From Candidatus Moraniibacteriota bacterium (GTDB taxonomy: Bacteria > Patescibacteriota > Minisyncoccia > Moranbacterales > UBA2206), in contig JAHFOP010000022.1 in assembly GCA_023261605.1 (NCBI GenBank), forward strand, positions 1-14,004: a stretch of DNA of 14,004 nucleotides. Direction: 5' to 3'. This document shows, piece after piece, positions 1 through 6,363 of the stretch. Both the position numbers and the translations under genes were made by a program. The notes under the pieces were generated by a model that had not been told where the DNA came from, made no database searches, and worked only from the letters and a program-made list of their open reading frames with translations. How positions within the stretch are numbered: the stretch's first letter is position 1; every line of letters starts with the position of its first letter.

Positions 1-2
1 AT

Positions 3-740
3 GTGGGTGCGTGGAGTTTTGGCGACTGGAAAGCGCATGGTCCTTCGGATGTCAGGCTGGCAATTGCGCAAAGTAATTACATTTTTTTCTATACGATCGG
101 TGGTGGTTATGGCAATATTGAAGGTTTGGGAATGTCGCACATGAAGAAATATTATAACCTGTTCGGCATGGGAGGGTTGTCCGGTGTTGATTTGCCGGGT
201 GAAGTTTCAGGATTTATCCCAGACGAACAATGGAAAAAAGACAAAATCAAAGAACCATGGTACATTGGCGACAGTTATCATTCTGCCATCGGACAAGGCT
301 TTATTACAGTTACGCCAATCCAGCTGGCTAATTATATCTCGGCCGTGGCCAATGGCGGGACTTTGTATTCTCCGCGACTGGTTAATCGGATAAAAACCGC
401 TGACGGACAAGAGCACATCACAGCACCGGACATTATTCGTTCCAATTTTATTAGTCCCAGTATCATGCAAACAGTCCGCGAAGGCATGCGCATGACAGTT
501 ACAGATGGTACCGCCCAAGCGCTCAAAACTTTGCCGGTTCCGGCGGCCGGGAAAACTGGGACGGCGCAGTTCGGGACGGAAGGCAAGACTCATTCATGGT
601 TTGCGGCTTTCGCGCCCTATGACAATCCAACTATTGCTATCATTGTTCTCGTACCGGGCGGCGGTGAAGGCAACAGTGCTGCTTTGCCGGTAGCACAAAA
701 AGCTTTGCAAGAGTATTTTGCGGAGAAAAATAAGTCTTGA
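3..740 (+). CDS. mrdA: Penicillin-binding protein 2 transpeptidase, C-terminal part (5' truncated by window edge)
   Basis: The visible 245 residues are the C-terminal half of a class B penicillin-binding protein, the D,D-transpeptidase that cross-links peptidoglycan on the outer face of the membrane during elongation. The KTGTAQ motif (K184-T185-G186 of the visible part, codons from 552) is the third active-site motif, followed by HSWFAAFAP, typical of PBP2. The SxxK serine motif and membrane anchor lie before the window. The second motif (S24-N25-Y26, codons 72-80) has Tyr where family members have Asn or Asp. The IGQG..VTPIQLA segment is strongly PBP2-like. The reading frame is open from base 3; the true start is not in the window. 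The TGA stop (738-740) overlaps the -35 box of the greA promoter. PBP2 is favoured over PBP3/FtsI by overall similarity, but the distinction rests on partial sequence. Confidence 0.9.
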   Translation: MGAWSFGDWKAHGPSDVRLAIAQSNYIFFYTIGGGYGNIEGLGMSHMKKYYNLFGMGGLSGVDLPGEVSGFIPDEQWKKDKIKEPWYIGDSYHSAIGQGFITVTPIQLANYISAVANGGTLYSPRLVNRIKTADGQEHITAPDIIRSNFISPSIMQTVREGMRMTVTDGTAQALKTLPVPAAGKTGTAQFGTEGKTHSWFAAFAPYDNPTIAIIVLVPGGGEGNSAALPVAQKALQEYFAEKNKS

Positions 741-764
741 CAGAAAAAACAGTTCTGCTACAAT
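737..764 (+). promoter_or_regulatory. greA promoter
   Basis: A perfect -35 box TTGACA (737-742) is followed after 16 bases by TACAAT (759-764), with an extended -10 TG at 756-757. The predicted transcript start near 771 leaves a leader of about 38 bases before the greA ATG. The -35 box overlaps the TGA stop of the preceding gene. It closely resembles the rRNA promoter at 12872-12899. Confidence 0.8.
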
Positions 765-808
765 TTGCCTTAACGTTTTATGTTTAACCAATATCTAAAA
801 TAAAAGCC

Positions 809-1264
809 ATGGGAAAATTCATTACGGAAGAAGGTTTGAAAAAAATTCAAGATGAACTGACGAATCGAAAAGTGGCTGTTCGTCAATCGATTGCGGCCGC
901 CATTAAAGAAGCCAAAGAACAAGGTGATCTTAGCGAGAACGCGGAATACAGCGAAGCCAAAAGACAACAAGCTGAAAATGAAGCGCGTGTAGCAGAATTG
1001 GAATTTATGCTGAAAGAATCAACGGTGGTCAAATATGACAAAAATTCCGGTGGAGTGCAAATGGGCTCGACCGTCAAAGTGAAATTTAACGGGAGTGAAA
1101 TGGAATTCCAGATTGTCGGGAGCAATGAAGCTGATCCGGCCAGCATGAAAATTTCCAATGAATCACCAATGGGCAAAGCTTTCATGGGACACGCCAAAGG
1201 TGACAAAGTGGACGTGACGACACCGATCGGTAAAACTAAATATGAGATTCTAGATTTAAAATAG
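809..1264 (+). CDS. greA: Transcription elongation factor GreA
   Basis: At 151 residues this has the usual GreA length (about 158). GreA enters the secondary channel of RNA polymerase and stimulates transcript cleavage by the polymerase itself, rescuing backtracked complexes. The N-terminal coiled coil (about residues 1-75) carries the signature GDLSENAEY at about residues 39-47, whose acidic residues sit at the coiled-coil tip and help hold the catalytic metal. The C-terminal globular domain begins near residue 80 and ends with the family-typical PIG.TKYEIL. The ATG at 809 gives the standard N-terminus MGKFITEEGLKKIQ.EL. No Shine-Dalgarno is visible. It has its own strong promoter and is followed by an intrinsic terminator, so it is probably a single-gene unit. 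Confidence 0.97.
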   Translation: MGKFITEEGLKKIQDELTNRKVAVRQSIAAAIKEAKEQGDLSENAEYSEAKRQQAENEARVAELEFMLKESTVVKYDKNSGGVQMGSTVKVKFNGSEMEFQIVGSNEADPASMKISNESPMGKAFMGHAKGDKVDVTTPIGKTKYEILDLK

Positions 1265-1279
1265 TTTTTTGGAGGAGGG

Positions 1280-1309
1280 AAGAGAAAATTGAAAAGTTTT
1301 CTCTTTTTT
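1280..1309 (+). terminator. Intrinsic terminator after greA
   Basis: A perfect 9-bp stem, AAGAGAAAA (1280-1288) with TTTTCTCTT (1297-1305), encloses an 8-base loop and runs into a T-tract at 1304-1309. A second T run follows at 1314-1321. It lies 16 bases after the greA stop codon. Confidence 0.8.
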
Positions 1310-1335
1310 GGTTCTTTTTTTGCAAGGAGAAGAAT

Positions 1336-1584
1336 GTGGAAGAAATTAAAAAGAAAGTCAAACGCATAGTAAGGCATACCGTAGTTGATAAGCAGGGCGT
1401 TATTATGTTCAGAACAGATGAGTCAGGAGACACTACTATGATATTGAATAGTGGAGAGCCTGAAATTATTCCTTATAATGATGCCGTACAACAAGGGATA
1501 ATCAAAAATGTTGGGCGGGAGGTTGCCTATGCTGAACTAGATGATTTTTTAAAATTCTACAAAAACATGCCGAAGAAAAAATAG
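1336..1584 (+). CDS. Hypothetical protein (82 aa), GTG start
   Basis: I do not recognise this protein. It has 82 residues with lysine-rich ends (MEEIKKKVKRIVRH at the N-terminus, NMPKKK at the C-terminus) and a central region with alternating hydrophobic residues suggesting a small beta-containing fold. No signal peptide or membrane segment is seen. The GTG at 1336 is chosen because AAGGAGA at 1324-1330 is correctly spaced; an ATG overlapping it at 1334 opens only a 12-codon frame. It is one of few genes here with a clear Shine-Dalgarno. It lies between the greA terminator and its own terminator. No convincing promoter is visible in the 26 bases between, so it may depend on readthrough from greA. 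Confidence 0.7.
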   Translation: MEEIKKKVKRIVRHTVVDKQGVIMFRTDESGDTTMILNSGEPEIIPYNDAVQQGIIKNVGREVAYAELDDFLKFYKNMPKKK

Positions 1585-1599
1585 AAAACAGCAGAGGCG

Positions 1600-1635
1600 G
1601 GGAGTGTTCATAATATGAGCGCTCCCTTGTTTTTT
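1600..1635 (+). terminator. Intrinsic terminator after the 82-aa gene
   Basis: The arms 1600-1610 (GGGAGTGTTCA) and 1616-1626 (TGAGCGCTCCC) form an 11-bp stem including two G-U pairs, with a 5-base loop TAATA. It is followed by TTGTTTTTT (1627-1635). It sits 15 bases after the stop codon. Confidence 0.85.
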
Positions 1636-1644
1636 GTCTAAAAA

Positions 1645-1673
1645 TTGCCAATTTAGTCGATTTAAGCTAAGAT
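1645..1673 (+). promoter_or_regulatory. Candidate lysS promoter
   Basis: TTGCCA (1645-1650) is spaced 17 bases from TAAGAT (1668-1673). The -35 box matches 5 of 6 and the -10 box 4 of 6 consensus bases. The predicted start near 1680 gives a leader of about 34 bases. Its place directly after a terminator supports it. Confidence 0.45.
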
Positions 1674-1713
1674 TAGAGCATAACGATCAATAAAAATCTT
1701 AAGCTTTAATTTT

Positions 1714-3165
1714 ATGCGCGAAGATATTTTGCAAACCAAATTGGATAAATTGGAAAAAATTCGGGAGGCCGGGATGGAAAGCTACCCAGAAAAATGTGAA
1801 CGGACGATGACGAACGCCGAAGCATTGAAGAAATTCGAGGAACTGAGCGAGAGTGGTCAAGAAATATTTTTGGTTGGCCGGGTGAAGTCCAATCGACCGA
1901 TGGGCAACGCTTGTTTCACGCATATCGAAGACGGAACAGACAAGGTGCAACTTTTTCTTAGCAAACAAAATGTCGGTGACGAAAAATATAAACTATTTGT
2001 TAAAAGTGTGGAGAACGGCGATTTTATCCAAGCCAAAGGCAAATTGTTTCTCACTAAACAAGATGAAAAATCATTAGAAGTGCACGAGTGGAAAATGCTT
2101 TCCAAAAACATCCGGCCGATTCCGACAGAATATTTCGGTTTGAAAGATGAAGAAATGCTGCTCAGGAAACGCTATTTAGACCTGATGATGAACCCGGAGA
2201 CGCGTGAAATTTTCCGGAAGAAAAATGTTTTTTGGCAAACTGTGCGGGGATTTTTAGCAGCGGAAGGCTTTTTGGAAGTGCAAACACCAGTGCTGGAGCA
2301 CACACCGGGAGGCGCGGACGCCGAACCGTTTGTGACGCACTACAATGCCCTAGATCAAGACTTCTACCTCCGAATCTCCCTAGAGCTGCCCCTGAAAAGA
2401 CTGCTGGTGGGGGGCTTGGAGAAGGTTTTTGAGATCGGGCGGGTTTTCCGCAATGAAGGCATGGATCGCGACCATTTGCAGGAATTTGATCATATGGAAT
2501 TCTACGCCGCCTATTGGGATTTCGCACGCGGATTGGAGTTTATCGAAAAGATGTATCGTGAGATTGTTTTGAAAGTGACGGGTGGATATGTTCATGAATC
2601 AGAAGGAGAAAAAATCGATTGGGAAAAACCTTTTCCCGTGGTGGACTATTTTACTGAGTTCAAAAAAGAAACCGGCATTGATTTGAGTGGCGACGTGACA
2701 GTTGCTGAACTCAAAAAGAAAGCCGATGAGTTGAAAATCAAATACGAACTGGGTTATGGTTTGGGTCGGATGATTGACACGCTCTACAAAAAAACTGTGC
2801 GCCAGAAACTCATTCAGCCATGTTTCTTGGTCGGCCATCCTTTGGCAGTTTCGCCGTTGGCGAAAATTGATCCGACGAATCCAAAAAAGGTCTTGCGTGT
2901 GCAAGTGGTGGCGGGACGGGGTGAGTTGTGTAATGCCTTTTCGGAACTCAACGATCCAATCGATCAGAAAAATCGTTTCTTGGAACAGATGGCTGCGCGT
3001 GAAAGCGGCGATAAGGAAGCGCAAATGATGGATGAAGATTTTGTGGAAGCTTTGGAATATGGCATGCCACCAGCCTTTGGGTTTGGCATGAGCGAAAGAT
3101 TCTTCGCGTTCATCATGAATCGGTCAGTGCGTGAGACGACAATTTTTCCGTCGGTGAAGAAGTGA
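1714..3165 (+). CDS. lysS: Lysyl-tRNA synthetase, class II
   Basis: This cytoplasmic enzyme charges tRNA-Lys with lysine using ATP. Its 483 residues fit the class II LysRS family (about 490-505). An OB-fold anticodon-binding domain spans roughly residues 50-135. The class II catalytic core follows: motif 1 around FLEVQTPVLE, motif 2 at FRNEGMDRDHLQEFDHMEF (from F245), and motif 3 containing R462. The stretch GRGELCNAFSELNDPIDQ..RF matches the LysRS lysine-binding region and separates it from AspRS and AsnRS. Motif 3 reads GFGMSER rather than the common GLGIGIDR and appears one residue shorter. No Shine-Dalgarno precedes the ATG, which lies in A/T-rich sequence. The gene follows a terminator and a candidate promoter, and is followed after 33 bases by the deoxyribosyltransferase-like gene. 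Confidence 0.95.
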   Translation: MREDILQTKLDKLEKIREAGMESYPEKCERTMTNAEALKKFEELSESGQEIFLVGRVKSNRPMGNACFTHIEDGTDKVQLFLSKQNVGDEKYKLFVKSVENGDFIQAKGKLFLTKQDEKSLEVHEWKMLSKNIRPIPTEYFGLKDEEMLLRKRYLDLMMNPETREIFRKKNVFWQTVRGFLAAEGFLEVQTPVLEHTPGGADAEPFVTHYNALDQDFYLRISLELPLKRLLVGGLEKVFEIGRVFRNEGMDRDHLQEFDHMEFYAAYWDFARGLEFIEKMYREIVLKVTGGYVHESEGEKIDWEKPFPVVDYFTEFKKETGIDLSGDVTVAELKKKADELKIKYELGYGLGRMIDTLYKKTVRQKLIQPCFLVGHPLAVSPLAKIDPTNPKKVLRVQVVAGRGELCNAFSELNDPIDQKNRFLEQMAARESGDKEAQMMDEDFVEALEYGMPPAFGFGMSERFFAFIMNRSVRETTIFPSVKK

Positions 3166-3198
3166 AGGCAGTCATTGGTAATTGGTAAATTTAAACTT

Positions 3199-3633
3199 AT
3201 GAAAATTACAATCTGTTCCAGTATTGACTTTACTTATGAAGTCAAAGATGCAAAAGATAAACTCGAAGCGATGGGTCATAAAGTGGAAATTCCACATACT
3301 TCGAAAAGGATATTGGATGGGGAGATGACTCTGGAAGAATTTAAGGCTGAGAAAAAAGTCAATGGAGATGGATTTGTCAGAAAAGTGAAATTTGATGTGA
3401 TAAAGAAATATTATGAACTTATAAAAAACTCAGATGCGGTTTTAGTGATTAATATGGAAAAAAATGGCCGAAAGAATTACATTGGCGGAAATACTTTTTT
3501 GGAAATTGGCTTTGCACATGTGCTCGACAAAAAAATATTCTCTTTGAATCCAATGCCAGAAGATTCGCCATATTTGGATGAACTGAAAGCCATGCAGCCG
3601 GTGGTGCTGGATGGGGATTTGAGTAAGATTTAG
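3199..3633 (+). CDS. Nucleoside 2-deoxyribosyltransferase-like protein, paralogue A
   Basis: This 144-residue protein resembles the nucleoside 2-deoxyribosyltransferase (NDT) fold. NDTs move or hydrolyse the sugar-base bond of nucleosides or nucleotides. The N-terminus MKITICSS fits the first strand of the Rossmann-like fold. SDAVLVINMEK and GGNTFLEIGFA in the C-terminal half match the NDT pattern in which the Glu of F.EIG[FY]A is the catalytic nucleophile. I chose the ATG at 3199 over an in-frame TTG at 3175 because it makes the N-terminus and length identical to the paralogue at 5918-6352. About 79% of residues match that paralogue across the 38-residue core, far fewer in the N-terminal half. 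The substrate is unknown. A non-enzymatic nucleotide-binding role is possible. Confidence 0.75.
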   Translation: MKITICSSIDFTYEVKDAKDKLEAMGHKVEIPHTSKRILDGEMTLEEFKAEKKVNGDGFVRKVKFDVIKKYYELIKNSDAVLVINMEKNGRKNYIGGNTFLEIGFAHVLDKKIFSLNPMPEDSPYLDELKAMQPVVLDGDLSKI

Positions 3634-3646
3634 AAATTCTTTTTTT

Positions 3647-3725
3647 TGTCATTCCCGTGTATACGGGAATCTAGTGTAGAAGCTTAATGATATGTGACTA
3701 GATTCCTGCCTACGCAGGAATGACA
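3647..3725. repeat. Inverted pair of 29-bp palindromic repeat units
   Basis: Unit 1 (3647-3675, beginning TGTCATTCCCG) and unit 2 (3697-3725, ending GCAGGAATGACA) are inverted copies, 24 of 29 bases identical when unit 2 is reverse-complemented, separated by 21 bases. Each unit is itself a hairpin (for example ATTCCCGT and ACGGGAAT). Four of the five differences form two compensated base pairs. The pair can fold as two small hairpins or one long stem. It resembles the TGTCATTCCCGC...GGGAATCTAG repeats common between genes of many bacteria. A third, longer unit lies at 4390-4440. Confidence 0.9.
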
Positions 3726-3726
3726 A

Positions 3727-4338
3727 ATGCTAAAAGTTATAAAAATACTTATGGAAAACTTAGGCCTGACAAAACAACAAGCGGACGAACTGCTGGAAAA
3801 AAACATCACTGATCCGGTGACGAAGTTGCATTGCATTGAATCTGAGGCGATTATGCAGGCACTGGCCAAGAAGTTTGGTGAAGATGAAGAAAAATGGGGC
3901 ATCATTGGCCTTTTGCATGACATTGATTGGGATCTGACGAAAAATAATTCAGTGGAGCATTGCATCAAGTCGCAAGAAATTTTGCGTGAAGCTGGTGCCA
4001 CGGACTTTCTCATTGAAACGATCATTTCCCATGGCTATGGGATGGAAGCGATTCCGGCGCTTTTGGATAAACAACGTTCGACTAAATTGCAGTATAGCTT
4101 GGTAGCGGCCGAAACTTTGACGGGACTTATTATTGCTTCAGCTCTCATGCAGCCGGACAAAAAACTGGCGAGCGTGAAATTGTCATCACTCAAGAAAAAA
4201 TTCAAAAATAAAGGGTTTGCAGCGCGGTGCAATCGCGAGCTCATTGCTGAATGTGAAAAAGCCGGCGTGCCATTGGATGAGTTTTTAGAGCTGGGGCTCG
4301 GAGCATTGCAAGGGATAAATGATAAGTTGGGAATGTAA
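3727..4338 (+). CDS. HD-domain phosphohydrolase
   Basis: This 203-residue protein carries HD-superfamily metal-ligand motifs: H35 in LHCIESEAIM, the doublet H64-D65 in LLHDIDWD, H78 and H102 in IISHGYG. Together they mark a metal-dependent phosphohydrolase, typically acting on nucleotides or signalling nucleotides; the substrate cannot be told. The final ligand, usually Asp in an AADELTG-like motif, appears as E129 in AAETLTG. The ATG at 3727 is two bases after a palindromic repeat unit; the in-frame ATG at 3751 (MENLGLTKQQ) is a plausible alternative start. No Shine-Dalgarno precedes either. It sits among nucleotide-related genes on the same strand. Confidence 0.85.
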   Translation: MLKVIKILMENLGLTKQQADELLEKNITDPVTKLHCIESEAIMQALAKKFGEDEEKWGIIGLLHDIDWDLTKNNSVEHCIKSQEILREAGATDFLIETIISHGYGMEAIPALLDKQRSTKLQYSLVAAETLTGLIIASALMQPDKKLASVKLSSLKKKFKNKGFAARCNRELIAECEKAGVPLDEFLELGLGALQGINDKLGM

Positions 4339-4389
4339 CTATGTGGTTTTTGTGAAGTAGGAAGCTGGGCGTGTTTGTTAAATTTTTAC

Positions 4390-4440
4390 ACTAGATTCCC
4401 GCCGGAGTTTATCCTCGCGAAAGCGGGGGCGGGAATGACA
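4390..4440. repeat. Palindromic repeat unit, long form
   Basis: The ends ACTAGATTCCCGCC (4390-4403) and GGCGGGAATGACA (4428-4440) match unit 2 of the element at 3697-3725 in sequence and orientation. ATTCCCGCC and GGCGGGAAT form a perfect 9-bp stem around a 24-base insert that contains a small CGC-GAAA-GCG hairpin. It ends five bases before the start codon of the following gene. Confidence 0.88.
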
Positions 4441-4445
4441 AGAAT

Positions 4446-5075
4446 ATGAAAAATAATATTTTTTTAACATCTGACGCGGCAACGGTTATTCATGATGCGG
4501 TGAAGCATTTTGATTTTGCGAACAAAAAGAAAACGCTTTTTATCGAAACATCAGGAGAAATGCATGAAGGAGAAAAACGCTGGATCGAGGATGCCAGGAA
4601 AAAAATGGAAGAGTTGGGGTTTGAGATGACAAATTATACAATTACGGATAAAACGGAAAGTGAAATTGAAGAAGCGTTGCAGGCAGTCGACATTGTCTAT
4701 GTAGCAGGTGGAAATAGCGCCTATCTTTTGCTCCAATCTCAAAAGAATAATTTTGCCAAAGTTGTGAAGAAATTTATTGAGAATGGCGGGATTTATATTG
4801 GACAAAGTGCCGGATCGATTGTGGCGGGACCAAACATCGAGCCTTTGTATAAGGCGGATAATAGTGAATGGTTCGTTAAGCTGAATAGTTTTGAGGGTTA
4901 TGGATTGGTGGATTTTATTACCGTTCCGCATTTTGGACGCGAAGATAAAAAAGAGGCCTTTCTAAACCATAGACTCGTTCTTATGTATGGTGAAAAATAT
5001 AAATTTATATTACTGACAGATAGGCAATATATAAGAATACAGGAAGACGGGATGTATAGGATTGAAGAAGTGTGA
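4446..5075 (+). CDS. Peptidase E (S51) family protein, class I glutamine amidotransferase-like fold
   Basis: The 209-residue length and motifs fit the S51 dipeptidase family, whose best-known member PepE cleaves Asp-Xaa dipeptides in the cytoplasm. VYVAGGNSAYLL and the nucleophile elbow GQSAGS with S121 (codon 4806) correspond to PepE Ser120, and H162 in VPHFG to its catalytic His. An acidic third residue is not confidently assigned. There is no signal peptide. The start ATG lies five bases after a palindromic repeat with no Shine-Dalgarno. The next gene begins 21 bases downstream. Other S51 relatives include cyanophycinase, so the peptide substrate is inference. Confidence 0.85.
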   Translation: MKNNIFLTSDAATVIHDAVKHFDFANKKKTLFIETSGEMHEGEKRWIEDARKKMEELGFEMTNYTITDKTESEIEEALQAVDIVYVAGGNSAYLLLQSQKNNFAKVVKKFIENGGIYIGQSAGSIVAGPNIEPLYKADNSEWFVKLNSFEGYGLVDFITVPHFGREDKKEAFLNHRLVLMYGEKYKFILLTDRQYIRIQEDGMYRIEEV

Positions 5076-5096
5076 GAATCGTAAACTTAGAATACT

Positions 5097-5495
5097 ATGA
5101 AAAAAGTTATGGCGTTTGGGACGTTTGATGTTTTTCATCCGGGCCACACGAGTTATTTGGCTCAGGCGAAAAAGTTGGGGGAATATTTGATCGTGGTGGT
5201 GGCGCGGGATGAGACGGTCTTGAAAGTTAAAAAACAAGAAGTCAGAAACAAAGAACAAATGAGAGTGGAAATTTTAAAACAAAGTGGTCTGGCGGACGAA
5301 GTAGTGTTTGGCAGTTTAGTTGATCGATATGCGGTGATTGAAAAATATAAACCTGATATAATAGCGCTGGGATATGACCAGAAAATTAATTTGGCAGAAT
5401 TGAAAAATAAATTGCAAGAATTTGGATTGCGGTCGGAAATTGTCAGACTAGAAGCGTTTCAGCCAGAAATATATAAATCTTCGAAGATGAAATAA
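5097..5495 (+). CDS. Cytidylyltransferase-like nucleotidyltransferase (RibL/TagD type)
   Basis: At 132 residues this is a compact single-domain HxGH nucleotidyltransferase. The motif FGTFDVFHPGH (H14, H17) binds the nucleotide phosphates, followed by LAQAKKLGEYLIVVVARDE. The segment KPDIIALGYDQ is typical of archaeal-type FAD synthetase RibL, while glycerol-3-phosphate cytidylyltransferase (TagD) shares the fold and the first motif. The C-terminal YKSSKM occupies the place of the family's second phosphate-binding motif. It would transfer a nucleoside monophosphate from CTP or ATP to a small phosphorylated acceptor. A RibL-like role in FAD synthesis is my preferred guess. The next gene starts five bases after the stop, suggesting co-expression. 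Confidence 0.85.
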   Translation: MKKVMAFGTFDVFHPGHTSYLAQAKKLGEYLIVVVARDETVLKVKKQEVRNKEQMRVEILKQSGLADEVVFGSLVDRYAVIEKYKPDIIALGYDQKINLAELKNKLQEFGLRSEIVRLEAFQPEIYKSSKMK

Positions 5496-5500
5496 TTTTT

Positions 5501-5869
5501 ATGGGTATCAAAGTGGAATTCAATCCGGATCTGGCGCTCCGTAATATTTCCGAATATAAGAATGGCAAAAGAAAAATTGAGGAATGTGTGCCGGAGAAGA
5601 TGGAGGCGGGGCAAGTTTATGATTTTTTGAAAAGCGGTCAGAGACTTTTTTATTTAAGCGACAGTGAATTTTGGGGCAAGGGGCAGCTTCCGCTTTGCGA
5701 AACAAGTGGCGACGAAAAATTGTCACGACCTTTGGCGAGTGTGAAAATTTTGGAAGCAACGCACTTTTTGGAAGGTGGCGAAGTTTGGACGCGCGGGAAA
5801 TATAAAGTTATCGAAGTTTTCGATACAGATGATGAGAAGATTCATTTTGAAGCGCTGAAGAGGATATAA
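5501..5869 (+). CDS. Conserved-looking hypothetical protein (122 aa)
   Basis: I do not recognise this family with certainty. The 122 residues have no signal peptide or membrane segment. The second half (PLASVKILEATHFLEGGEVWTRGKYKVIEVFD, about residues 78-110, given here in outline: PLASVKI...GGEVWTRGKY...IEVFD) shows alternating beta-strand-like hydrophobics with Gly turns, faintly like a PUA/ASCH-type small beta barrel; that comparison is weak. The gene begins five bases after the cytidylyltransferase stop with no Shine-Dalgarno, so it is probably translated from the same message. An in-frame coding pattern typical of its neighbours and conserved spacing support it as real. Confidence 0.7.
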   Translation: MGIKVEFNPDLALRNISEYKNGKRKIEECVPEKMEAGQVYDFLKSGQRLFYLSDSEFWGKGQLPLCETSGDEKLSRPLASVKILEATHFLEGGEVWTRGKYKVIEVFDTDDEKIHFEALKRI

Positions 5870-5917
5870 AAAATGTAAGGAGAACGGGGTTTTTGTAAAT
5901 AATTCAAGATAAAAAAT

Positions 5918-6352
5918 ATGAAAATTACGATTTTGGGTAGCAGTGCTTTTCGGAAAGAAAAAGTTGAGTTATATGACGCACTGAAGGAACTTGGTCATGA
6001 ACCCATAATTCATCCGCACTATATAGAAAGCGTGAAGGAAGGGAAAACTGAAATAATGGATAGGATTGATAAGGGTGAACATGCACAATTGAAAATAGAA
6101 AAGGACTATATTATGTGGTACTACAATGCTATTGTCAGCAGTGACGCGGTTTTAGTAGTGAACTTGGAAAAAAATGGTCAGAAAAATTACATTGGTGGAA
6201 ATGTTTTTTTGGAAATTGGTTTTGCTTATGTGAACAAGAAAAAAATATTCATGTATAATGATTATCCGGCAAAGAATGATTGCAAGTATTTGGATGAAAT
6301 TGAAGCGATGCAACCGGTGTCTATAAACGGTGATTTGAGTAAGATAAAATAA
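5918..6352 (+). CDS. Nucleoside 2-deoxyribosyltransferase-like protein, paralogue B
   Basis: This is the 144-residue paralogue of the protein at 3199-3633, equal in length. It starts MKITILGSS, a Rossmann-like first strand. It carries the same core SDAVLVVNLEKNG, NYIGGN and FLEIGFA, where the Glu corresponds to the NDT catalytic nucleophile. Both end with AMQPV..(G)DLSKI. The N-terminal 75 residues differ strongly from paralogue A, suggesting different substrate recognition with a shared catalytic core. It is likely a soluble enzyme acting on nucleosides or nucleotides, but the substrate cannot be read from sequence. No Shine-Dalgarno precedes the ATG (AAGATAAAAAATATG). It is followed by a large inverted repeat that may terminate transcription. 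Confidence 0.75.
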   Translation: MKITILGSSAFRKEKVELYDALKELGHEPIIHPHYIESVKEGKTEIMDRIDKGEHAQLKIEKDYIMWYYNAIVSSDAVLVVNLEKNGQKNYIGGNVFLEIGFAYVNKKKIFMYNDYPAKNDCKYLDEIEAMQPVSINGDLSKIK

Positions 6353-6363
6353 TTCCAACTCTC

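Noticed and set aside
2162..2527. 121-aa open frame on the minus strand inside lysS
   Set aside because: It is antisense to conserved LysRS motifs, rich in Arg, Pro and Ser as shadow frames are, and has no start signals.
3175..3198. Upstream TTG start for NDT-like paralogue A
   Set aside because: It would add eight residues absent from the paralogue, without a ribosome site; the ATG at 3199 matches length and N-terminus.
3647..3725. Reading the inverted repeat pair as an intrinsic terminator
   Set aside because: No T-run follows on the + strand. The T-run at about 3640-3647 precedes it, and reads as A on the other strand.
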